From assembly GCA_937876865.1 (NCBI GenBank), contig CALEFF010000087.1, positions 1-9,837 of the forward strand: a stretch of 9,837 bases of DNA. The letters run 5' to 3'. A program made the translations under genes and the position numbers. Of this stretch, positions 1-5,822 are shown one piece after another (within the stretch, counting starts at the first letter, position 1; every line of letters begins with the position of its first letter). The notes under the pieces were generated by a model. That model was not told the DNA's origin and searched no databases. It saw only the letters and a list, made by a program, of their open reading frames with translations. The DNA comes from an uncultured Bacteroidales bacterium (GTDB lineage Bacteria > Bacteroidota > Bacteroidia > Bacteroidales > P3).

Positions 1-1
1 C

Positions 2-577
2 GACCTGCTTCCGGGCGAGGAAATTTCCAAGGCTCGTCTCCGCGCCGAAAACGACCGTTTGCGCGCGCTGGGCAAGCAGCCTGCAGAATACACGCCGATG
101 CTCCTGGGTATCACGAAGGCTTCCCTCGCGACAGACAGCTTCATCTCTGCCTGCTCGTTCCAGGAAACCACCAAGATCCTTACCCGCGCTTCTATCGAAG
201 GGCAGGTTGACCCGCTCCTGGGCCTCAAGGAGAACGTGATCATGGGCCGTCTCATTCCGTGCGGTACCGGTGCCCGCCACCTGAGGAACGTCCAGGTGGT
301 GGATGCCGATGCCGAAGCCGTGCTCAAGAACAACCGCAACGCGAGCGAAAGTTCAAAGGTTTCCTCCGGAGGCGTCGTGAAAGACCACATACTCTATTAC
401 GCGATCGATAAGGACGGTGACGGCTTCACGGAAGCGACCGTAGAGGGAGGCGGCGCGTTGAAGATCCGTGCCTCGGCGGGGGTGTGGGCTGCGGGCGCGA
501 ACGGAATCGTGGAGTACAATTCGCTCGGGCGCAATGACGACGTGTACAGCTGGCGCCCCGCCCAGGTCAAGAAATAA
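2..577 (+). CDS. rpoC: DNA-directed RNA polymerase subunit beta', C-terminal part (5' truncated by window edge)
   Basis: The reading frame is open from base 2 to the TAA at 575-577, about 191 residues; the gene begins outside the window. The stretch GITKASLATDSFISACSF, followed by QETTKILTRASIEGQVD and GLKENVIMGRLIPCGTG, is the highly conserved C-terminal region of bacterial RpoC (trigger-loop-proximal and jaw/clamp end), part of the core transcription enzyme. After GTG, where many bacterial RpoC proteins end within a few dozen residues, this one continues for roughly 110 residues. That tail is glycine-rich and contains DKDGDG (407-424). Codons are strongly G/C-ending, unlike every other gene here. 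The sequence does not match the Bacteroidota RpoC end as I know it and is most reminiscent of Fibrobacterota; that assignment is inference. Family identity is very secure. Confidence 0.96.
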   Translation, partial: DLLPGEEISKARLRAENDRLRALGKQPAEYTPMLLGITKASLATDSFISACSFQETTKILTRASIEGQVDPLLGLKENVIMGRLIPCGTGARHLRNVQVVDADAEAVLKNNRNASESSKVSSGGVVKDHILYYAIDKDGDGFTEATVEGGGALKIRASAGVWAAGANGIVEYNSLGRNDDVYSWRPAQVKK

Positions 578-702
578 GGTGTTGCGGAAATTTCATTTTT
601 GGATTTTTATGAAAATTCTTGCGAAAAATTGACGAAAATTGGGGTTATTTTAGGGTAAATTATGGCTTTGGCGAGTGAAGTCTTTGAAAAAATGCAATAA
701 AA
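578..702. other. Intergenic stretch downstream of rpoC holding the composition break
   Basis: There is no complete gene here. A weak imperfect stem (587-596 with 609-618, one mismatch, 12-base loop) follows rpoC and might be a poor terminator. A sigma-70-like TTGACG at 629-634 lies 16 bases upstream of TAGGGT (651-656), only a partial -10 match. An ATG at 662 opens a 12-codon frame (MALASEVFEKMQ) ending in TAA at 698-700, just before the AT-rich repeat block. The frame may be the beginning of a gene belonging to the same genome as rpoC, cut at the junction. The promoter and mini-gene readings are tentative. Confidence 0.35.
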
Positions 703-804
703 CAAAGAAATAATTTATTAAAACCAAGAATTATTTTTCTAAAATCAAGAATTATTTGTCTGAAATCAAGTAAAAATCACGCTAAAATCAAGAAAAATTT
801 AGCA
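699..804. repeat. Degenerate 21-bp tandem direct repeat array, about five units
   Basis: Units begin at about 699, 720, 741, 762 and 784, with lengths of 21, 21, 21, 22 and 21 bases. The common core is AAAATCAAGA followed by an A/T-rich half. Units 2 and 3 are the closest, sharing CAAGAATTATTT; unit 1 reads ACAAAGAAATAATTT; units 4 and 5 are more diverged. The period equals about two helical turns, so the A-tracts lie on one face and the DNA is probably bent. No open frame runs through it. It lies 210-310 bases upstream of the ftcD promoter. It could be an upstream activator or binding array, or decayed satellite sequence. Confidence 0.6.
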
Positions 805-848
805 TTTTCAAGGCTTAAAAAAGTTAAGTCTTTGATTTTGTGATTTTT

Positions 849-925
849 AGTTAAGGGCTTATATTTTCAATATTTGCAGTCAGAAATCTTTTGCTTGAAA
901 ATATCGCAAGCATTTGGGCTTAACT
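849..925. repeat. Long nested inverted repeat upstream of the ftcD promoter
   Basis: The outer arms are AGTTAAG (849-855) and CTTAACT (919-925). Inside them GCTT (857-860) can pair with AAGC (908-911), running straight into ATATTTTCAA (861-870) against TTGAAAATAT (895-904), a perfect 10-bp arm. The side gaps are one base on the left and 3 and 7 bases on the right; the terminal loop is 24 bases. A second AGTTAAG at 822-828 could compete for the same right arm, or fold locally with CTTAA at 814-818. The structure ends shortly before T-runs at 938-948. It could be a small RNA with its own terminator or a protein-binding palindrome. I do not recognise it as a known riboswitch. Confidence 0.5.
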
Positions 926-1012
926 CTTGGGGAAAGTTTTTTATTTCTCTTTCTCTCCTTGAAGGTGCAAACTAATTCTTTGAAATTATTTCTTAGAACA
1001 AAGAAATATTCA

Positions 1013-1020
1013 TACCTTTG
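1013..1020 (+). promoter_or_regulatory. Bacteroidota-type -7 box of the ftcD promoter
   Basis: TACCTTTG fits the Bacteroidota -7 consensus TAnnTTTG exactly. A transcript starting about seven bases downstream would have a leader of about 38 nt before the ATG at 1065. A clear -33 TTTG at the expected distance is missing; the nearest TTTG (979-982) is too far upstream. The weak -33 element lowers confidence slightly. Confidence 0.65.
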
Positions 1021-1064
1021 CAAAGTTTTAGTAATGTGTAACAAATAAAAAAATTTTTTAAGAT

Positions 1065-2765
1065 ATGAAACAACTAATTGAATGCGTGCCTAACATTTCG
1101 GAAGGTAGAGATATGAATATCATAAACCAAGTTGTAGCCGAAGTTGAAAAGGTTGAAGGCGTTAAATTGTTAGACGTAGATCCGGGAGCGACTACAAATA
1201 GAACTGTAATCACTTTTGTGGGAGAGCCAGAGCAAGTTTGCGAGGCTGCTTTTATGCTTGTAAAGAAAGCACAAGAGCTTATTGATATGAGAAATCATCA
1301 TGGAGATCACCCACGTTTTGGTGCAACTGACGTTTGTCCACTTATTCCGGTTGCAAACATCACTATGGACGAGGTTGTTGGCTATGCAAGAAAATTAGGC
1401 GAAAGAATAGGAAACGAATTAAGCATTCCTGTTTATTGCTACGAATCTGCTGCGTTTGAAGATAAGAGAAAAAATCTTGCTTCTTGCAGAAAAGGAGAAT
1501 ATGAAGCACTTGCAACAAGAATTATCACTGATGAATGGAAGCCTTGCTTTGGTCCAAATGCTTGGAGTGAACAAGTTGCTCGCAGTGGTGCGACAGCAGT
1601 TGGTGCAAGAGACTTTTTATTGGCTGTAAACTATAATTTAAATACTACTTCTACACGTAGAGCAAACGCAATTGCTTTTGACGTTAGAGAAAAAGGTCGT
1701 CCGATGAGAGAAGGTGGCAAACCAAATGGAAAACCTATGAAGGACGAAAACGGAAATCCTATTATGATTCCCGGAACTTTGAAAGGAACAAAGGCTATTG
1801 GTTGGTTTATTGAAGAATATGGCATTGCACAAGTTTCAATGAATATTACCGATGCAAAGGTTGCTCCTTTACACGTTTGTTTTGATGAAGTGAGTGCAAA
1901 AGCTGCTGCAAGAGGCGTGAGAGTTACAGGAGTTGAAATCGTAGGTTTAGTTCCTAAGAAAACTTTGATTGATGCTGGTAAATATTATCTTGCAAAACAA
2001 CAACGTTCTCTTGGAGTTGATGAAGCAGAATTGATAAAAATCGCTGTAAAATCAATGGGTCTTGACGACTTAAAGCCATTTAACCCACAAGAAAAGGTAA
2101 TTGAATATATGATTGAGGACAAAGGTAGCAAGAAATTAGTGGATATGACTTGCACTGCTTTTGCTAATGAAACTGCTTCTGAGAGTCCTGCTCCTGGTGG
2201 TGGAAGTATCTCGGCTTATATGGGAGCTTTGGGTGCTGCTTTGGGAACAATGGTTGCTAATCTTTCATCTCACAAAGCTGGTTGGGACGAAAGATGGGAA
2301 GAATTCTCTGTTGTTGCTGAAAAAGGTCAAGCAATAAAAGATGAATTGTTGTTCTTGGTTGATGAAGACACTCGTTCTTTCAACTTAATTATGGAAGCGT
2401 TTGGCTTACCTAAAAAGACTGATGAAGAAAAAGCTGCAAGAACTGCCGCTATTCAAGCTGCAACAAAATATGCTATTGAAGTTCCTTATAGAACTCTTTG
2501 CAAATCGTTTGATGTGTTTGAGGTTTGTCAAAAAATGGTTGAAATTGGAAATCCTAATTCAGTAACTGACGCTGCGGTAGGTATTCTTTGTGCAAGAGCA
2601 GCCTGCATTGGAGCGTTTATGAATATGCAAATCAATTGTGCAAGCCTTAACGACAAAGAATTTGTTAAAGACATTCTTGATAAAGGTAGAGATATTATTG
2701 ACCGTGCAGACAAAATAGAAAGAGAATACAAAGCAAGAGTTTTGAAACAAATTAACGAACAATAA
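1065..2765 (+). CDS. ftcD: Bifunctional glutamate formiminotransferase / formimidoyltetrahydrofolate cyclodeaminase
   Basis: The 566-residue protein carries both activities of the last histidine-degradation steps. It moves the formimino group of N-formiminoglutamate to tetrahydrofolate, then deaminates the product to 5,10-methenyl-THF and ammonia. Residues about 3-181 are the formiminotransferase N-subdomain (CVPNISEGRD at 7-16; His82 in HHGDHPRFGATD, matching the catalytic His82 of the mammalian enzyme). Residues about 182-330 are the second subdomain (GARDFLLAVNYNLNT). Residues about 362-545 are the cyclodeaminase, with the PAPGGGS loop at 375-381. Length is close to the mammalian 541; much of the excess is a basic, Gly/Pro-rich insert at about 209-240. 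No hut genes are adjacent, although these often cluster with it in Bacteroidota. Transcription probably starts from the TACCTTTG box and ends at the hairpin at 2790. The product is cytosolic. Confidence 0.96.
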   Translation: MKQLIECVPNISEGRDMNIINQVVAEVEKVEGVKLLDVDPGATTNRTVITFVGEPEQVCEAAFMLVKKAQELIDMRNHHGDHPRFGATDVCPLIPVANITMDEVVGYARKLGERIGNELSIPVYCYESAAFEDKRKNLASCRKGEYEALATRIITDEWKPCFGPNAWSEQVARSGATAVGARDFLLAVNYNLNTTSTRRANAIAFDVREKGRPMREGGKPNGKPMKDENGNPIMIPGTLKGTKAIGWFIEEYGIAQVSMNITDAKVAPLHVCFDEVSAKAAARGVRVTGVEIVGLVPKKTLIDAGKYYLAKQQRSLGVDEAELIKIAVKSMGLDDLKPFNPQEKVIEYMIEDKGSKKLVDMTCTAFANETASESPAPGGGSISAYMGALGAALGTMVANLSSHKAGWDERWEEFSVVAEKGQAIKDELLFLVDEDTRSFNLIMEAFGLPKKTDEEKAARTAAIQAATKYAIEVPYRTLCKSFDVFEVCQKMVEIGNPNSVTDAAVGILCARAACIGAFMNMQINCASLNDKEFVKDILDKGRDIIDRADKIEREYKARVLKQINEQ

Positions 2766-2789
2766 TTTTGATATTTTTTTTCATAATCG

Positions 2790-2816
2790 GGAGGGCTTTT
2801 TCGCCCTCCTTTTTTT
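2790..2816 (+). terminator. Rho-independent terminator of ftcD
   Basis: A perfect 7-bp stem, GGAGGGC (2790-2796) with GCCCTCC (2803-2809), closes a 6-base loop TTTTTC and is followed by seven T residues (2810-2816). It lies 25 bases after the ftcD stop codon and 19 bases before the xseA ATG, so it should separate the two transcripts, unless xseA depends partly on read-through. Confidence 0.93.
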
Positions 2817-2834
2817 AAACTTAACTTTTCTTTT

Positions 2835-3932
2835 ATGCAAGATGTAAGAGTTTTTTCTTTGAGTGAGGTAACCAAAAGCATTGAACGTACTATTACTTCA
2901 AGGTATAGTTCGGAGTTTTGGGTGAAAGCCGAAATGTTAAAGTTGAATTTTTACACTTATAGCGGTCATGCTTTTCCCGATTTGGTAGAAAAAGAAAATG
3001 GAGTTATTGTTACGCAAATGCGTGCTACTATTTGGGCAAACGATTTCAAGAGAATAAACGAGAAATTCACTCGTGCGGGGGTTGAGCTCAGCGATGGAAT
3101 TACAATTCTCTTTAAGGCAAGCATAAAATATAATGGTTTCTATGGTTTAAGTCTTAGAATTAGCGATATTGATACTTCGTTTTCGCTTGGAGAATTGGAG
3201 AAAGAAAAAAACGCTTCAATAGAAAAACTAACCGAAGAAAAGATTTTTGATTTAAATAAAACGACCATTCTTGCCGATTTACCAAAAAGGCTTGCTGTAA
3301 TCTCGGTTGAAACGGGCAAAGGCTATCAAGATTTTGTAAATATCATTTCTTCGCACAAAGAATTTGGCATTTTCCATAAGCTTTTTCCTTCTTTGCTTCA
3401 AGGCGATGGTGCAGTCAATACACTTATTCTTAGTTTGGAGAAAATAAAGGAAGTAAAGGAGTTTTTCGATGCAGTTCTTATCATACGAGGTGGTGGAGGT
3501 GATATTGGAATGGCTTGTTATAACAACTATGAACTTTGTAAAACAATAGCAACTTTTCCTATTCCTGTAATAACCGGCATAGGACATTCTACAAATCTAA
3601 CGGTTAGCGAAATGGTTTCTTATCATAATGGAATCACTCCTACGGATGTTGCCGACTTTATCATAAAACGTTTTCTTATTGCACAAGAAAATTTAGAGAG
3701 AATGGAGAGTTTGATAAAGATAAAAAGCAATTATAGAATAGAAAGAGAGAAAGAGCAATTAAACTTAATGGAAAAATATATCAATGTGCTTAATCCTCAA
3801 AACGTCTTAAACAAAGGTTATTCTATTACCTATCTTAATGGAAAGGTTTTAAAGAATAAGAACGATATAAAAAAGGGTGATTGTTTGATAACAAGACTTT
3901 CCGAAGGGGAAGTAAGGTCTATTGTGGAATAA
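2835..3932 (+). CDS. xseA: Exodeoxyribonuclease VII large subunit
   Basis: This is the large subunit of exonuclease VII, which degrades single-stranded DNA into oligonucleotides during repair. The N-terminal OB-fold (about 3-112) has the WVKAEMLKLNFYTYSGHAFP type of sequence used to hold ssDNA. The catalytic domain (about 145-275) contains LAVISVETGKGYQDF, the glycine-rich RGGGGDIG (218-225) and GIGHSTNLTVSEMV, followed by ITPTDVADFI. The C-terminal LNPQNVLNKGYSI segment (319-331) is the conserved tail strand. At 365 residues it is shorter than the 456-residue E. coli protein, mainly because the coiled-coil arm (about 280-318) is small. The E. coli HETD is HSTN here, which I believe is common in Bacteroidota. 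Start: ATG gives the expected N-terminus. xseB follows after 15 bases. Confidence 0.95.
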   Translation: MQDVRVFSLSEVTKSIERTITSRYSSEFWVKAEMLKLNFYTYSGHAFPDLVEKENGVIVTQMRATIWANDFKRINEKFTRAGVELSDGITILFKASIKYNGFYGLSLRISDIDTSFSLGELEKEKNASIEKLTEEKIFDLNKTTILADLPKRLAVISVETGKGYQDFVNIISSHKEFGIFHKLFPSLLQGDGAVNTLILSLEKIKEVKEFFDAVLIIRGGGGDIGMACYNNYELCKTIATFPIPVITGIGHSTNLTVSEMVSYHNGITPTDVADFIIKRFLIAQENLERMESLIKIKSNYRIEREKEQLNLMEKYINVLNPQNVLNKGYSITYLNGKVLKNKNDIKKGDCLITRLSEGEVRSIVE

Positions 3933-3947
3933 AATCTTAAAAAAATT

Positions 3948-4136
3948 ATGAATTACAATCAAGCATACTCAGAATTAAAGGAGATAGTAAATAGTTTAGA
4001 GTCTTCGGAGGTTGATATTGAAGACTTATGCAAAAAAATTGAGAAAGCAAAAGAGTTAATCGCCTTTTGCAAAAATAAACTCTCCGAGGTAGAGGTTGAT
4101 ATTGAGGCTTTAAACAATAAACTCCAAGAGTTATAG
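3948..4136 (+). CDS. xseB: Exodeoxyribonuclease VII small subunit
   Basis: This 62-residue, almost wholly helical protein has the pattern of XseB: NYNQAYSELKEIVNSLES near the N-terminus, an EVDIEDLCKKIEKAKELI middle helix, and a last helix CKNKLSEVEVDIEALNNK. Several small subunits bind the coiled-coil arm of one XseA and are needed for nuclease activity. It sits 15 bases after xseA on the same strand, the classic arrangement, so identity rests on both sequence and position. Its TAG stop lies inside the 6-base TTATAG overlap with the convergent dehydrogenase gene, and no terminator hairpin is visible beyond it. Confidence 0.93.
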   Translation: MNYNQAYSELKEIVNSLESSEVDIEDLCKKIEKAKELIAFCKNKLSEVEVDIEALNNKLQEL

Positions 4137-5060
4137 GGCGGAGATTATCTTTTCTGCCAAGAAATATGAGAGTTTGTAGTTTGATTCTACGCTCCAACCT
4201 GCAACATGTGGGGTTAAGACAACGTTATTTCTTAAAAACAAGTCTTGAAGTTCAGTCGGTGCGTTCTCTAACTCGTTAGAAAATGCTTCAAACTCTAAAA
4301 CGTCTAAGCCTGCTCCGAGAATTTTTCCTTCATTCAAAGCTTCTATTAAATCTTTTATCTTTACAACTTTTCCACGCGAGGTATTTAAAAGATAAAACGG
4401 CTTTTTAAAGTTTTGAATAAAGTCTTTGTTGAACATATATTTTGTTTCTTCGGTCAAAGGTGTGTGAAAAGATAGAACATCGCTTTGAGAAAAAATTTCC
4501 TCCAAACTACATTCTTGAGCGAAAGCATCGGAATAATTTGTTTTGTATTTGTCGTAGGCTATTACCTTGCAATCAAAACCCGATAATCGTTGAGCAAAAC
4601 TTCTTCCCATATTGCCATAGCCTATTATTCCTATGGTTTTGCCTTTGATTTCTAAACCTCTGTTTTCTTCCCTAAGCCAAAGTCCTTTTCTTACTTGCGA
4701 ATCGGCAATGCAAATCTTGTTAAACAAAGCCAAAAGCAAACCAAGACAATGCTCCCCTACTGCATCGCGATTTCCTTCGGGCGAATTGATGCACTTTATT
4801 CCTTTTTCTTCGGCGTAATCGGTGTCAATTGCGTCCATTCCCGCTCCAATTCTTCCAATAACTTTAAGGTTTATTGCTCTATCTATTACTTCTTTATCAA
4901 TTAAGAGTTTGCTTCTTACAATTAAAACACTGTATTGAGAAATTATTTCTAATAGTTCTTCTCTTGTTATTGTTGGATTGAAATCTATTTCAAAGCCTGC
5001 TTCTAATAGTTTTTCGCTTAAAATTGAGTGTCCTTTATCTAAAATGAGTACCTTTTTCAT
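4131..5060 (-). CDS. D-isomer 2-hydroxyacid dehydrogenase (phosphoglycerate dehydrogenase-like)
   Basis: The 309-residue protein is an NAD-dependent D-2-hydroxyacid dehydrogenase. The substrate-binding halves are at about 1-98 and 285-309, with the nucleotide-binding domain between. GIIGYGNMG (144-152) is the GxGxxG dinucleotide loop and Asp170 ends the next strand (VIAYD), favouring NAD over NADP. The family's catalytic Arg, Glu and His are Arg229 (NTSRG), Glu256 (LDVLE) and His285 (TPHVAGWS). It resembles the roughly 310-residue Bacteroidota proteins often annotated as SerA, with the GRIGAGMDAIDTDYAEEKGI and NSPEGNRDAVGEH stretches. No serC or ACT domain is present, so its role in serine synthesis is unproven and the substrate is left open. 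It is the last gene of the minus-strand operon, 3 bases after the muramidase. Confidence 0.88.
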   Translation of the reverse strand: MKKVLILDKGHSILSEKLLEAGFEIDFNPTITREELLEIISQYSVLIVRSKLLIDKEVIDRAINLKVIGRIGAGMDAIDTDYAEEKGIKCINSPEGNRDAVGEHCLGLLLALFNKICIADSQVRKGLWLREENRGLEIKGKTIGIIGYGNMGRSFAQRLSGFDCKVIAYDKYKTNYSDAFAQECSLEEIFSQSDVLSFHTPLTEETKYMFNKDFIQNFKKPFYLLNTSRGKVVKIKDLIEALNEGKILGAGLDVLEFEAFSNELENAPTELQDLFLRNNVVLTPHVAGWSVESNYKLSYFLAEKIISAL

Positions 5061-5063
5061 TTG

Positions 5064-5822
5064 CTATTTCTTATGTATATAATTGACAAATTCTTCGTAA
5101 CTTCCGTTAAATACATTCATATCTACATCACTTCTTATGCCCGGAACAACGCCTTGATGTGAGTATTGCCAAATTTTCCATTTAATTATTTGTGGCTCAT
5201 TGCAAAGTTTACAAAGCCAAAGGTCGTAATCATCAAAATTTCCTTTGATATAATGATTGTATGTCTGTATGTTAGTGTATATAATAGGCTTTTTGTCGTA
5301 GTGTTTCTCTAAAGTACGCAAACAATTGTATATTTCGCTAATTACTTTATTTCGTTTCTCTTTTGAAAACTTATTTCCTCCATGCAATTCCACGTCTAAA
5401 ACAGGTGGAAAGTCCATTGGAGTTAATGTAACGTTGTTTATAAAGTTATAGGCCTGCTCTTTTCCTCCTTTATTGAATCGAAAAAAGTGATAAGCCCCTA
5501 CTATGATGTTGTTTTTCTTTGCATTAGAGAAATTATACTTAAATCTCTTATCAACAAACGTTTCTCCTTCGGTTGCTTTTATGAATGCGAAATTGATTTT
5601 TGAGGAATAAACCTCCTTCCAATTGATTTTACCTTGATGAGACGAAACATCAATTCCTACAACGGGGAAACGATAAGAATCAATCTTTACTCCCGGACAA
5701 GCATAGTACTTTCTATAATAATCAATGCCGTAATTATATCCTATTATAGAAAGAATAATTAAAACAACAATAGAAAGAAAAATCCAAATTCTCCTTTTTC
5801 TTTTTTTATTCTTTGTTACCAT
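5064..5822 (-). CDS. GH25-family lysozyme (N-acetylmuramidase), membrane-anchored
   Basis: The 252-residue protein hydrolyses the MurNAc-GlcNAc bond of peptidoglycan. A basic N-terminus (KNKKRKRR) precedes one hydrophobic segment (about 12-30), so the catalytic domain should sit in the periplasm on an inner-membrane anchor. The GH25 barrel runs from about 53 to 245: VVGIDVSSHQGKINW (Asp58), NFAFIKATEG, GAYHFF, and the PPVLDVEL signature with the DxE pair Asp143/Glu145. Near the end are IWQYSHQG and VDMNVFNG. All expected catalytic residues are present, so it looks active. The start overlaps the upstream lipoprotein gene by 17 bases, and the dehydrogenase follows after 3 bases. It could remodel the cell's own wall or act in competition; the anchor favours its own envelope. 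Family assignment is secure, physiological role is inference. Confidence 0.93.
   Translation of the reverse strand: MVTKNKKRKRRIWIFLSIVVLIILSIIGYNYGIDYYRKYYACPGVKIDSYRFPVVGIDVSSHQGKINWKEVYSSKINFAFIKATEGETFVDKRFKYNFSNAKKNNIIVGAYHFFRFNKGGKEQAYNFINNVTLTPMDFPPVLDVELHGGNKFSKEKRNKVISEIYNCLRTLEKHYDKKPIIYTNIQTYNHYIKGNFDDYDLWLCKLCNEPQIIKWKIWQYSHQGVVPGIRSDVDMNVFNGSYEEFVNYIHKK

Noticed and set aside
629..656. Firm sigma-70 promoter call downstream of rpoC
   Set aside because: The -35 is good but the -10 has only three matching positions; it is kept as a tentative note within the intergenic entry.
699..804. CRISPR-like array
   Set aside because: Units of 21 bases follow each other without unique spacers and are degenerate, and no cas gene is present.
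1034..1048. Four-codon leader frame (MCNK) in the ftcD leader
   Set aside because: It is too short to judge, has no codon bias for histidine that would suggest attenuation, and is easily explained by chance.
1631..1832. Minus-strand open frames inside ftcD
   Set aside because: They lie wholly within a strongly supported gene, have no family resemblance, and arise from its codon pattern. The same applies to the other antisense frames inside ftcD, xseA and the dehydrogenase gene.
2822..2829. TAACTTTT as a -7 box for xseA
   Set aside because: The last base departs from the consensus and the box ends only five bases before the ATG, which would leave almost no leader. The xseA promoter remains unlocated.
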